Shown here: positions 15,425-23,882 of the stretch, piece by piece | Position numbering within the stretch: position 1 is the first letter of the stretch | How the letters are laid out: each line of letters begins with the position of its first letter | Source: Pacificispira sp033344895 | GTDB lineage: Bacteria; Pseudomonadota; Alphaproteobacteria; UBA8366; Aestuariispiraceae | NCBI GenBank assembly: GCA_965229685.1 | Contig: OZ245920.1 | Coordinates: forward strand, 1,116,001-1,180,000 | Length of the DNA: 64,000 nucleotides | Direction of reading: 5' to 3' | The notes under the pieces: generated by a model | Database searches by the model: none | Told to the model about the DNA's origin: nothing | What the model saw: only the letters and a program-made list of their open reading frames with translations | Position numbers and translations under genes: made by a program

Positions 15425-17014
15425 ATGAGCGAGCGCATCTATCTGTTCGACACGACCCTGCGGGACGGGGCGCAGACCCAGGGGGTGGATTTTTCCGTCG
15501 CCGACAAGGTCGCGATCGCCCAGGCGCTGGATCGTATCGGCATCGACTATGTCGAAGGCGGTTGGCCGGGGGCCAATCCGACGGATGATGCCTTCTTCAC
15601 CGACCCGCCGGATCTTCACACCGCCAAACTGGTCGCCTTCGGCATGACGCGACGGCCCGGACGGTCGGCGGAGAATGACCCCGGCCTCGCGCCCCTTCTG
15701 AATTCGAAGGCCCAGGCGATGTGCCTGGTCGGCAAGAGCTGGGATTTCCATGTCGATGTCGCGCTGGAAATTCCGCATGAGGAAAACGTCGCGATGATCG
15801 CCGATTCGATCCGCCTTGCCGGACAGCGCAAGTCGGAGGCGATGTACGATGCCGAGCATTTCTTCGACGGCTGGAAGGCCAACAGGGACTTCACCCTGTC
15901 CTGTGTCATGGCGGCATATGAGGCCGGGGCACGCTGGATCGTGCTGTGTGACACCAATGGCGGAACCCTGCCGCATGAAGTCGACGCCATCGTGCGTGAG
16001 GTGGCCGAGCATATCCCCGGTGACCGCCTTGGCATTCACGCCCATAACGACACGGAAAACGCCGTCGCCAATTCCCTGGCTGCGATCCGCGCTGGAGTGC
16101 GTCAGGTTCAGGGCACGATCAACGGGTTGGGGGAGCGCTGCGGCAATGCCAATATCTGCTCGTTGATCCCGTCCCTGATGTTGAAGATGGGGTTCGAGAC
16201 CGGCGTTTCGCATGACGGATTGAAGGAACTGACCCATCTGTCGCGCCTGCTGGACGAACGGCTGGAACGCCCGTCCAATCGTCATCAGGCCTATGTCGGG
16301 GAGGCGGCCTTTACCCACAAGGGCGGGCTTCATGTCTCTGCCGTCGCCAAGGATCCTAGAACCTACGAACACATCCCCCCGGAGACGGTTGGAAACCGCC
16401 GGCACATTGTGGTCTCCGATCAGGCCGGACGGTCCAACGTTCTGGCCCGGCTGGAGGAAAGCGGCATCGAGATGGAAGAAGCCGCGCTGCGCCGCCTGTT
16501 GGAGGATGTGAAGGACCGGGAGTTCCAGGGCTATGCCTATGACGGGGCCGAGGCCAGTTTCGAACTGCTGGCGCATCACGCCAAGGGCGATGTTCCGGAC
16601 TATTTCGACATCAGCCGCTTCCGTGTCATGGACGAACGTCGCCACAACGCGGTCGGTAAGCTGATCACCGAATCCGAGGCGACGGTGCAGGTCGAAGTCC
16701 AGGGCCGCCAGGTCATGCGTGTCGCCATGGGCAACGGGCCGGTCAATGCGCTTGATACGGCTCTGCGGGAAGCGGTGCTGGAAATCTATCCCGACCTGAA
16801 GGACATGCAGCTTGTCGACTACAAGGTCCGCATCTTGCCGCCGCCCAAAGGGTCGACCGGGACGGATGCCGTGACGCGCGTGACCATCGAGAGCGAGGAC
16901 GAACAGGGACACCGCTGGACCACGGTCGGCGTCTCGGCGAACATTATCGACGCCTCCGTCATCGCCCTCTACGATGCCTATGCCTACAAACTGATGCGGG
17001 ACGGCATTCGATGA
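15425..17014 (+). CDS. cimA: Citramalate synthase
   Basis: A 529-residue member of the isopropylmalate/homocitrate/citramalate synthase family. The N-terminal HMGL-like TIM barrel begins with DTTLRDGAQTQGVDFSV (residues 9-25) and includes LCDTNGGTLPHE and the GIHAHNDTENAVAN metal site; the C-terminal regulatory LeuA-dimer domain is present. The sequence pattern fits CimA, which condenses acetyl-CoA and pyruvate to (R)-citramalate for threonine-independent isoleucine synthesis. It overlaps the following aldolase gene by four bases. Confidence 0.9.
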   Translation: MSERIYLFDTTLRDGAQTQGVDFSVADKVAIAQALDRIGIDYVEGGWPGANPTDDAFFTDPPDLHTAKLVAFGMTRRPGRSAENDPGLAPLLNSKAQAMCLVGKSWDFHVDVALEIPHEENVAMIADSIRLAGQRKSEAMYDAEHFFDGWKANRDFTLSCVMAAYEAGARWIVLCDTNGGTLPHEVDAIVREVAEHIPGDRLGIHAHNDTENAVANSLAAIRAGVRQVQGTINGLGERCGNANICSLIPSLMLKMGFETGVSHDGLKELTHLSRLLDERLERPSNRHQAYVGEAAFTHKGGLHVSAVAKDPRTYEHIPPETVGNRRHIVVSDQAGRSNVLARLEESGIEMEEAALRRLLEDVKDREFQGYAYDGAEASFELLAHHAKGDVPDYFDISRFRVMDERRHNAVGKLITESEATVQVEVQGRQVMRVAMGNGPVNALDTALREAVLEIYPDLKDMQLVDYKVRILPPPKGSTGTDAVTRVTIESEDEQGHRWTTVGVSANIIDASVIALYDAYAYKLMRDGIR

Positions 17015-17682
17015 AGCTTCCGGGCCGGAACGAACGTCAGGCACTCGGCCGGCGCATAGTCGACACCTGTCTGGCCATGAACGCTTCGGGCATCAACCAA
17101 GGCAAGTCCGGCAATGTCTCCGCGCGCTTCGGCGACGCGATGCTGGTGACGCCGTCCGGTGTTTCCTATGACGCGCTGAAGCCGATGGATGTTGTCCTGC
17201 TGGGGCTCGACGGCACACCGGTCGAGGACGGGCAGCTTCTGCCGTCCAGCGAATGGCGCATGCATGCCGACATCTACCGTGCCCGTCCGGAGGCGCAGGC
17301 TGTGGTCCATGCCCATCCGACCTTCTGCACGGCGCTGGCCTGCCAGCGGATCGGCATCCCGGCCTTCCACTATATGGTCGCGGTTGCGGGCGGGACGGAC
17401 ATCCGCTGTTCCGACTATGCCACCTTCGGCACGCAGGCGCTTTCCGATACGATGGTCGCCGCACTGCGCGACCGGAAGGCCTGCATCCTGGCGAACCACG
17501 GCATGATCTGTTTCGAAACGACGCTTGAGAAGGCCCTGGGCCTTGCCATTGAGGTCGAAGGTCTGGCCCGCCAGTATCACCACGCACGGCAACTCGGCGA
17601 GCCGGTAATCCTGAGCGATGTCGAGATGGCCGAGGTGCTGGAGAAGTTCAAGACATACGGCAAGCAGCCGGGGAAGGCATAG
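17011..17682 (+). CDS. Class II aldolase, likely 5-methylthioribulose-1-phosphate aldolase
   Basis: A 223-residue class II (zinc) aldolase-fold protein with an intact active site: Glu81 in SSEWRMH, zinc ligands His100 and His102 (VHAHPTFC) and His163 (ANHGMICF), plus GNVSAR at 34-39. It is followed after 3 bp by mtnA, whose product is 5-methylthioribulose-1-phosphate. In Rhodospirillum rubrum an equivalent aldolase (Ald2) next to mtnA splits that compound to DHAP and methylthioacetaldehyde (the DHAP shunt). The main alternative is the dehydratase MtnB of the same fold, but no mtnC/mtnD is seen here. Confidence 0.75.
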   Translation: MKLPGRNERQALGRRIVDTCLAMNASGINQGKSGNVSARFGDAMLVTPSGVSYDALKPMDVVLLGLDGTPVEDGQLLPSSEWRMHADIYRARPEAQAVVHAHPTFCTALACQRIGIPAFHYMVAVAGGTDIRCSDYATFGTQALSDTMVAALRDRKACILANHGMICFETTLEKALGLAIEVEGLARQYHHARQLGEPVILSDVEMAEVLEKFKTYGKQPGKA

Positions 17683-17685
17683 GCG

Positions 17686-18771
17686 ATGGAAATCGACGGC
17701 AAACCCTATCGCACCATCTGGGTCGAGGAACCGCGCAAATCGGTCGGGGTGATCGACCAGACAAAGTTGCCGCATCGGTTCGAGACGCTGACCCTGACCT
17801 CTCTGGAAGAGGCGGCGGTGGCGATCGAGGACATGATCGTGCGCGGGGCGCCGCTGATCGGGGCGACGGCGGCCTATGGTTTCTGTCTGGGCCTGGAAGC
17901 GGATTCCAGCGATGCCGGTGTGCAGTCGATCTACGACCGGCTGTACCGGACGCGGCCGACGGCGGTCAATCTGCGCTGGGCCCTGGATGAGATGCGCGCC
18001 CTGCTGGACAACCGTGCGCCGGAAGAGCGCGCGGCCCTGGCCTGGGAGCGGGCGGCGGAGATCTGCGATTCCGACGTCGAGATCTGCAAGGCAATCGGCC
18101 GCAACGGGCTGGAAATCATTGAGAAGATCGCGGCTGAGAAAGCCGAGGGCGAGGCCGTCAACGTCCTGACCCACTGCAATGCCGGCTGGCTGGCGACCGT
18201 CGATTGGGGTACGGCGACCGCGCCGATCTATATGGCCTACGAGAAGGGAATCAAGGTTCATGTCTGGGTCGATGAGACGCGCCCCCGCAACCAGGGTGCC
18301 AGTCTGACCGCCTGGGAACTGGGGCGGCACGGCGTCGACCATACGCTGATCGCGGACAATGTCGGCGGGCATCTGATGCAGCACGGGCTGGTCGATCTGT
18401 GCATCGTCGGCACCGACCGGACGACGGCCAGCGGCGATGTTTGCAACAAGATCGGCACCTATCTGAAAGCATTGGCGGCAAAGGACAACGGCGTGCCCTT
18501 CTATGTGGCGCTGCCGTCGACGACGATCGACTGGACCGTCCATGACGGCGTCCGTGAAATCCCGATTGAACAGCGCAAGGGCGAGGAACTGACCCGCATC
18601 GCCGGGCGGATGGAAAACGGTGATGTCGTCACCGTCGACATCGCGCCGGAGGGCGTCACCGCGCGTAACGATGCCTTCGATGTGACCCCGGCACGGCTGG
18701 TCACCGGCCTGATCACCGAGCGTGGTACCTGCGCGGCCAGCGAGGACGGTCTGAAGTCGCTGTTCGACTGA
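17686..18771 (+). CDS. mtnA: S-methyl-5-thioribose-1-phosphate isomerase
   Basis: A 361-residue aldose-ketose isomerase related to eIF2B. It carries the catalytic Cys164 in LTHCNAGWLA and Asp244 in VGTDRTTASGDV, with the RGAPLIGATAAYG block at about 53-65. It converts methylthioribose-1-phosphate, made by MTA phosphorylase (20660-21532 on the other strand), to methylthioribulose-1-phosphate, the probable substrate of the aldolase just upstream. Together the three genes recycle the methylthioadenosine by-product of polyamine synthesis. Confidence 0.95.
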   Translation: MEIDGKPYRTIWVEEPRKSVGVIDQTKLPHRFETLTLTSLEEAAVAIEDMIVRGAPLIGATAAYGFCLGLEADSSDAGVQSIYDRLYRTRPTAVNLRWALDEMRALLDNRAPEERAALAWERAAEICDSDVEICKAIGRNGLEIIEKIAAEKAEGEAVNVLTHCNAGWLATVDWGTATAPIYMAYEKGIKVHVWVDETRPRNQGASLTAWELGRHGVDHTLIADNVGGHLMQHGLVDLCIVGTDRTTASGDVCNKIGTYLKALAAKDNGVPFYVALPSTTIDWTVHDGVREIPIEQRKGEELTRIAGRMENGDVVTVDIAPEGVTARNDAFDVTPARLVTGLITERGTCAASEDGLKSLFD

Positions 18772-18795
18772 CTGACTGACAAGAAGTGAAATTCG

Positions 18796-18834
18796 GTGAA
18801 AGTGTCCGCCTTTGCAGGTACTTTCACGGGACAC
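18796..18834 (+). repeat. Two overlapping hairpins between mtnA and the antiporter gene
   Basis: GTGAAAGT (18796-18803) pairs perfectly with ACTTTCAC (18820-18827), while GTGTCC (18802-18807) pairs with GGACAC (18829-18834). The two stems share two bases and interlock, so they are either mutually exclusive or form a pseudoknot. No T run follows, so a simple terminator is unlikely. Confidence 0.4.
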
Positions 18835-18898
18835 CGTTGCGGTCCGACCCTGAGATGTGGAACCCTGTCGTGAAGGGGTAAAGCACGAAAGGACGATC

Positions 18899-20659
18899 AT
18901 GGCTGCCGGCGGGGAATTGGGATTTCTGGAAGACGCCGCAATCTATCTGACGGCCGCCGTCGTCGCCGTGCCGATCTTCAAGCGTCTGAAACTGGGATCC
19001 GTTCTGGGATATCTCGCGGCCGGGTCGATCATCGGGCCCCATGCGCTGGGCGCGGTCGGGGATACGGAAAGCGTCTTTGCCTTTGCCGAATTCGGCGTCG
19101 TGCTGCTGCTGTTCCTGATCGGGCTGGAGTTGAAGCCTTCCAGACTCTGGGCCCTGCGCGCCGACATTTTCGGCCTCGGCTCCGCCCAGGTCCTGCTTAC
19201 GGGCGCCGCGGTCGCGGTGTTCGGGACATTTGCCCTGGGCGCGGTGTGGCAGGCGGCGGTTCTGGTTGGTATGGCCCTGGCCCTGTCGTCCACGGCGTTT
19301 GCGCTGCAATTGATGCAGGAACGCGGGGAATTCACGACGCCTCACGGGACCAGGGCGTTCTCTATCCTGCTGCTGCAGGATATCATGATCGTCCCGATCC
19401 TGGCCCTGGCGCCGCTCCTGACCCTGGGGGCAAGCATTGAAGAGGCAGGCGGGGACTGGACCGATGCGCTGGAAAGCGTCGGGGCGGTCGTCGGACTGGT
19501 ACTCGCCGGCCGGTTCCTGATGAATCCGATTTTCCGGATCATCGCGCAGACCCGTTCCCACGAGATATTCCTGGCGGCCGCCCTGTTGCTGGTGATCGGG
19601 TCGGCGTTGCTGATGCATCTGTTCAGCCTGTCCATGGCACTGGGCGCGTTCATCGCCGGTGTGATGCTGGCTGAAAGCGAATACCGCCATCAGCTGGAGG
19701 CGGATATCGAGCCGTTTCGTGGATTGCTGCTGGGACTGTTCTTCATCGCGGTCGGCATGTCCGTGGACTGGCCCGTGGTATTCCAGGAATGGGCCGTCGT
19801 GCTTGGCGGGGCATTGCTGCTGCTTCTGGCGAAGGGGGCAATCCTGTTCGGTCTTTGTCGGGCCTCGGGGTCGACGGGACCGGAGGCAGGGAGGATTGCT
19901 GCGACACTGCCGCAAGGGGGCGAGTTCGGCTTCGTGGTTGTGGCGGAAGGTGTGTCGCTCGGCCTGTTGAGTGCGACCGATTCCGGGATGTTGACCGCGC
20001 TGATTACCGTTTCCATGGCTCTCACCCCGCCGTTGCGCATGGCATTCGAGCGCCTTCGGCCGAGGCTGTGGCAGGATCCTGTGGAACATCTGCCGATCCC
20101 GGGAGAGGGCATCGAGGCCAATAATGTCATCGTGCTCGGTTTCGGGCGGGTCGGTCAGATCGTCAGTCAGATCTTCCGGCAGAAGGGGATTCCCGTCACC
20201 GCCATCGATGCGGACCCGAAACGGATCGAGGCCGCCAAACGGTTCGGCACGAAGGTTTATTTCGGGGATGCAACACGTGTCGATGTGTTGAGCGCCGCCG
20301 GCATGGCGCAGGCCGACCTCGTCTATGTCACAATCGACAATGCGGCCGCCTGCACGAAATCGATCGACTTGATTTCACACAACTTCCCGGCGGTGCGGAT
20401 CATGGCGCGCGCACATGACCGGCTGCACGCCCTCGACCTGATGGACAGCGGCGCCGACTTCCTGATCCGCGATACCCTGGAGAGTTCGATCAAGCTGGCC
20501 GAAGAAGGGCTGCGCCGACTGGAGGTGGATCAGGAGGAAATCTCGATCCTGATCGAGGAATTCCGGCGGGCCGACAGCGAAAGGCTGGCGCGCCAGAAGG
20601 CTGAGGGCATCTATGCCACCGCGGATGACGGCAACACCTTCCGTCTGGACAAATCCTGA
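18899..20659 (+). CDS. Kef-type potassium/proton antiporter with RCK domain
   Basis: A CPA2-family monovalent cation:proton antiporter of 586 residues. The N-terminal 12-13 transmembrane region (about 1-385) includes YLAAGSIIGPHALG and FLIGLELKP. A TrkA-N (RCK) nucleotide-binding domain follows, starting NNVIVLGFGRVGQIV near residue 405, and a short acidic tail ends the protein. The layout is that of KefB/KefC, which release K+ under electrophile stress. The start is the ATG at 18899 with AAAGGA about 7 bp upstream. It converges on mtnP, the stops being adjacent. Confidence 0.87.
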   Translation: MAAGGELGFLEDAAIYLTAAVVAVPIFKRLKLGSVLGYLAAGSIIGPHALGAVGDTESVFAFAEFGVVLLLFLIGLELKPSRLWALRADIFGLGSAQVLLTGAAVAVFGTFALGAVWQAAVLVGMALALSSTAFALQLMQERGEFTTPHGTRAFSILLLQDIMIVPILALAPLLTLGASIEEAGGDWTDALESVGAVVGLVLAGRFLMNPIFRIIAQTRSHEIFLAAALLLVIGSALLMHLFSLSMALGAFIAGVMLAESEYRHQLEADIEPFRGLLLGLFFIAVGMSVDWPVVFQEWAVVLGGALLLLLAKGAILFGLCRASGSTGPEAGRIAATLPQGGEFGFVVVAEGVSLGLLSATDSGMLTALITVSMALTPPLRMAFERLRPRLWQDPVEHLPIPGEGIEANNVIVLGFGRVGQIVSQIFRQKGIPVTAIDADPKRIEAAKRFGTKVYFGDATRVDVLSAAGMAQADLVYVTIDNAAACTKSIDLISHNFPAVRIMARAHDRLHALDLMDSGADFLIRDTLESSIKLAEEGLRRLEVDQEEISILIEEFRRADSERLARQKAEGIYATADDGNTFRLDKS

Positions 20660-21532
20660 TCAGCCCAGAACGCGGCCGGCAACGGCGTCCAGTTTCGCCA
20701 CCATGTCCGGATCGCGCGCATCGGGCACGGTGATCAGGGCATTCTCCAGGGCGGTGTCGCAGCCACAATCCGGCGCGCTGGTCCAGCTGTTCAGGACCGA
20801 TGCCACATGGCGCACCAGGTCCCTTCCATGATCGGCGTTTTCCAGCAATGTCTTGATGACCATTTCGACGTCGACATGATCATGATCCGGATGCCAACAA
20901 TCGTAGTCCGTGACCATGGCGACTGTGGCGTAGCGCAGCTCCGCCTCGCGGGCCAGCTTTGCCTCCGGCATGTTGGTCATCCCGATGACGGCACAGCCCC
21001 AACTGCGATACAGCTCGGATTCTGCCTGTGAGGAGAATTGCGGACCTTCCATTGCCAGATATGTACCGCCACGGGTATGGGGGATGCCCAGGGCCTTCAA
21101 CCCATCCTCACACAGATCGCCGAGCCAGCTTGAAACCGGATGTGCGAGGGAGACATGGGCGACGCAGCCCGGCCCGAAAAAGCTCTTCTCCCGCGCGAAG
21201 GTCCGGTCGATGAACTGGTCCACGATCACGAAATGGCCGGGCGGCAGTTCCTCTTTCAGGGAGCCGCAGGCGGAGACGGAAAGAATGTCCGTGCAGCCGA
21301 GCCGCTTCAGCGCATCGATATTGGCGCGGTAGTTGATGGAGGACGGTGTCTGGATATGGCCGCGCCCGTGACGGGGCAGGAACCGCACTTTCGTGCCCTG
21401 CAATGTCCCGCACAGCACCGCGTCTGAGGGCGCCCCCCAGGGCGTTTCCACCGTGGTCCAGTCCGCCCCCTCAATCCCGTCCATGGCGTACAGGCCGCTG
21501 CCGCCGATCACTCCCAGTATCCGTTCCGACAT
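20660..21532 (-). CDS. mtnP: S-methyl-5'-thioadenosine phosphorylase
   Basis: A 290-residue purine-nucleoside-phosphorylase-family enzyme that phosphorolyses methylthioadenosine to adenine and methylthioribose-1-phosphate. Motifs visible are LGVIGGSGLY at the N-terminus, phosphate-binding LPRHGRGH, NYRANIDALKRLG, and YLAMEGPQFSSQAESELYR with the MTAP-type NMPEAKLAREAEL. It works just ahead of mtnA, which lies on the opposite strand beyond the antiporter gene. Confidence 0.93.
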   Translation of the reverse strand: MSERILGVIGGSGLYAMDGIEGADWTTVETPWGAPSDAVLCGTLQGTKVRFLPRHGRGHIQTPSSINYRANIDALKRLGCTDILSVSACGSLKEELPPGHFVIVDQFIDRTFAREKSFFGPGCVAHVSLAHPVSSWLGDLCEDGLKALGIPHTRGGTYLAMEGPQFSSQAESELYRSWGCAVIGMTNMPEAKLAREAELRYATVAMVTDYDCWHPDHDHVDVEMVIKTLLENADHGRDLVRHVASVLNSWTSAPDCGCDTALENALITVPDARDPDMVAKLDAVAGRVLG

Positions 21533-21557
21533 CCTGTACCCCCCGGTTTCCGACTGA

Positions 21558-22217
21558 CTATAGATCGGCCGCGCGTTTGGCGGTCCGGACCGCCGTCCGG
21601 AACATCTCCTCCGTCAGCCGACCGGTATTCGTGTTGTAGCGCGAACAGTGATAGCTGTTGACTACCTGAATATTCCTACCCCCGAGCGCCCCGACGTCGT
21701 GGACGGCATCATGGGCGAACTTGATGCCGGAGGGTTTCACGCCGAGGACACGCAGGGCGGCCTCATGGGCGATACGGCCCAGGGTGAAGATGGCTCTCAA
21801 CTCCGTCATCGCGTCCAGTTCGGCGACCAGGAACTCCCGACAGGTGTTCATTTCCTGACCGATCGGCTTGTTCTGGGGCGGGACACAGCGCACGGCGTTC
21901 GCAATGCGGCATCGGGTGAGTTTCAGGCTGTCATCCGGGCGGCGATCGTATTCACCGACCGCCAGGTCTTCCTCCACCAGGATCTTATAAAGAAGGTCAC
22001 CGGCCCAATCGCCCGTGAAGGGACGTCCGGTCCGGTTCGCCCCGCCCATTCCGGGGGCCAGACCGAGGACCAGAAGCGGGGCATCGATCGGTCCCAGGCT
22101 GGGAACGGGGGAGTTCCACCAATCGGGGTTGGCCGCGCGAGCGTCCTCCCGAAAGGCGACGAGGCGCGGGCAGAGCGGGCAATCGCGCGGCGGGTTCTTG
22201 AAGGGCTGTACACTCAC
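21558..22217 (-). CDS. Uracil-DNA glycosylase, family 5 (UdgB-like)
   Basis: A 219-residue iron-sulfur uracil-DNA glycosylase. The N-terminal CPLC (residues 15-18) contributes to the 4Fe-4S site with later cysteines. Motif 1 GLAPGMGGANRTGRPFTGD lacks the catalytic Asp/Asn of family 4, as expected for family 5, and motif 3 NSYHCSRYNTNTGRLTEEMF contains the family-5 HxSRxNxxTG pattern. It removes uracil, hypoxanthine and other deaminated bases from DNA. The start codon is GTG. It lies 17 bp from the NYN gene and may be co-transcribed with it. Confidence 0.87.
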   Translation of the reverse strand: MSVQPFKNPPRDCPLCPRLVAFREDARAANPDWWNSPVPSLGPIDAPLLVLGLAPGMGGANRTGRPFTGDWAGDLLYKILVEEDLAVGEYDRRPDDSLKLTRCRIANAVRCVPPQNKPIGQEMNTCREFLVAELDAMTELRAIFTLGRIAHEAALRVLGVKPSGIKFAHDAVHDVGALGGRNIQVVNSYHCSRYNTNTGRLTEEMFRTAVRTAKRAADL

Positions 22218-22234
22218 GGTTCGTCAGACCGGGC

Positions 22235-22942
22235 TCAACGATTGCCCGAACGGTCCGTGCGCTCGACGATGGCTTCGACGCCGGCGTAATCGTCCTCGTC
22301 GTCGTATTCCTCGTCCTCGTCATAATCCTCCTCGCCCTCGAAATCCGCCGACGGGCCGCGAACGGAGCGGCGCGGCGCCGTCGGGGCCTGCGGACGCTGG
22401 GCGTCATGGAAGTTCCGCGCGATGGTCTCCGCCAGATCGGACAGTTCGATGAAATTGTCGGCCTGACGGCGCAGTTCGTCTGCGATCATCGGCGGCTGAG
22501 ACTTGATCGTGCTGACGACGCTGACCCGGACGCCGCGGCGCTGCACGGCTTCGACCAGGCTGCGGAAATCGCCGTCACCGGAGAACAGGACGACGTGGTC
22601 GAGATACTGGGTCATGTCCAGCATATCGATCGCCAGTTCCATATCCATATTGCCCTTGATGCGCTGACGGCCCTGGGAGTCGGTGTAGGACTTCGCCGGC
22701 TTCGTCACCATCGTGTAGCCGTTGTAGTCCAGCCAGTCGACCAGCGGCCGGATCGGGCTGTAATCCTGATCCTCGAACAGGGCGGTATAGTAGAAGGCGC
22801 GCATCAGTCGGCCTTCGGATTTGAAGGAGTTCAGGAGCTTCTTGTAATCGATGTCGAAGCCCAGCGCCTTGGCCGCCGAGTAGAGGTTGGCTCCGTCGAT
22901 GAAAATGGCAAACTTCTCTTCTCTGTAAATACCGAGCTTCAC
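22235..22942 (-). CDS. NYN-domain (LabA/DUF88) protein
   Basis: A 235-residue protein with an N-terminal PIN-like NYN domain (about residues 9-165). Acidic residues typical of a metal-dependent RNase fold are in AIFIDGANLY, NMDMELAIDML and VLFSGDGDFRSLVEA. A very acidic tail of about 45 residues follows, consisting largely of Asp, Glu and Tyr. The family is suspected of RNA processing or decay, but the substrate is unknown. The start is GTG with SD GGAGG. The gene neighbours rpoZ, a common arrangement in alphaproteobacteria. Confidence 0.85.
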   Translation of the reverse strand: MKLGIYREEKFAIFIDGANLYSAAKALGFDIDYKKLLNSFKSEGRLMRAFYYTALFEDQDYSPIRPLVDWLDYNGYTMVTKPAKSYTDSQGRQRIKGNMDMELAIDMLDMTQYLDHVVLFSGDGDFRSLVEAVQRRGVRVSVVSTIKSQPPMIADELRRQADNFIELSDLAETIARNFHDAQRPQAPTAPRRSVRGPSADFEGEEDYDEDEEYDDEDDYAGVEAIVERTDRSGNR

Positions 22943-23295
22943 GGCAGTATCCTCCGAATGAAATGACTTGGCGAAATTCCGTCAGGCGCCGAAAGGGCAA
23001 CGAGAATTCGATGTTGCTCCCGGCGGCACCCCATTGGCGCAATTGGTAGCGAGGGTCCATGTCGCTTTCAAGCGCAATTGTATCGGATACCACCCATTTG
23101 GTAGGCCCTTTTGCGGCTCTGCGGACTTGATATCCGGGGGCAGGGAGCGTATATCGCACCTCCCGGCGCTATCCCGCGATAGCGCCTAGCGCTTTTTGTG
23201 CGTTCGGCAGGGCATGCCGGCTTCGGAAGTCAGAGGCTTCCACAGTCCCGTTTGCCGCCCGAAACGCCGCCACTGGATTGCGAGGACGAAGCGAT
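22943..23295. other. 353-bp gap upstream of rpoZ with a repeat and a terminator but no recognised gene
   Basis: The gap separates the divergent NYN and rpoZ genes. It contains GCGCAATTG repeated directly at 23037-23045 and 23072-23080 (35 bp apart), short hairpins (for example CGCTT/AAGCG near 23063-23074) and a strong plus-strand terminator at 23165-23197. No protein resembling a known family is encoded. The terminator implies a short plus-strand transcript from within the gap, either an unrecognised small RNA or an attenuated rpoZ leader. Confidence 0.5.
23165..23197 (+). terminator. Intrinsic terminator in the rpoZ upstream region
   Basis: GGCGCTATC (23165-23173) pairs perfectly with GATAGCGCC (23178-23186) around a CCGC loop, and T5 follows at 23193-23197. 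No annotated plus-strand gene ends just before it. Confidence 0.6.
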
Positions 23296-23691
23296 ATGGC
23301 CCGCGTTACCGTAGAAGATTGCGTCGAGAAGGTTCCGAACCGGTTCGAACTGGTCATGATGGCCGCCCAGCGCAGCCGCGACATCTCGAACGGCGTGCAG
23401 ATTCAGGTCGATCGCGACAATGACAAGAATCCGGTCGTCAGCCTGCGCGAAATCGCGGAATCCAAGGTCGACGTCGAAGAACTGCAGGATGAGCTGATCC
23501 GCGGCATGCAGCGCTTCATCGACACGGACGAGCCGGAAGAAGACGATGACGTCCAGGTCTATGAGCAGGCCATGATCGGCGGCCAGGAAATGCCGTCCAT
23601 GCCGGATCCGGGCCCGATCCCGGCTGCTCCCGGCGATGAGGACCGCCCGCTGAACATGCCGAAATTCGAGGATGTCGACGCCAACGACTGA
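23296..23691 (+). CDS. rpoZ: RNA polymerase omega subunit
   Basis: A 131-residue omega subunit. The conserved N-terminal part begins MARVTVEDCVEKVPNRFELV and continues through AAQRSRDISNG. The C-terminal tail from about residue 75 is acidic and longer than in E. coli (91 residues), as usual in alphaproteobacteria. It helps assemble the polymerase and can bind ppGpp, which fits its position directly upstream of rel. A terminator lies behind it. Confidence 0.96.
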   Translation: MARVTVEDCVEKVPNRFELVMMAAQRSRDISNGVQIQVDRDNDKNPVVSLREIAESKVDVEELQDELIRGMQRFIDTDEPEEDDDVQVYEQAMIGGQEMPSMPDPGPIPAAPGDEDRPLNMPKFEDVDAND

Positions 23692-23722
23692 TCCGGTGTC
23701 GGACTGACCGCGAGTTGACCCG

Positions 23723-23750
23723 GAGCCCGGCCACAGAGCCGGGCTCTTTG
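23723..23750 (+). terminator. Terminator after rpoZ
   Basis: GAGCCCGGC pairs with GCCGGGCTC (to 23746) around a short loop and is followed by a T-rich tail (TTTGCGTTT). It partly insulates rel from rpoZ. Confidence 0.85.
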
Positions 23751-23882
23751 CGTTTCGGGACCCTGCCCGTTGGGTCTTGTTTATATGGCGAAAGATGCAA
23801 ATTTTCTTTTCATCCGGCGCGGCATTCATACTGTGCCTATATTGACTGATTAACGTCCTTCGAAGAGGCATTTTTCCCGGCC

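Noticed and set aside
14930..17044. Long minus-strand open frame of about 700 codons opposite cysS and cimA
   Set aside because: The product shows no family motifs and is rich in Arg, Gly and His, as expected for an antisense frame in high-GC DNA. The plus-strand genes have clear catalytic motifs.
22575..23159. Minus-strand frame extending upstream of the NYN gene
   Set aside because: It overlaps the NYN gene in a different frame and has no conserved features.
22943..23295. tmRNA, SRP RNA or 6S RNA in the gap before rpoZ
   Set aside because: No tag-peptide codons, no tRNA-like ends, no SRP GGAAGCAGC-type loop and no long 6S-type stem could be found.
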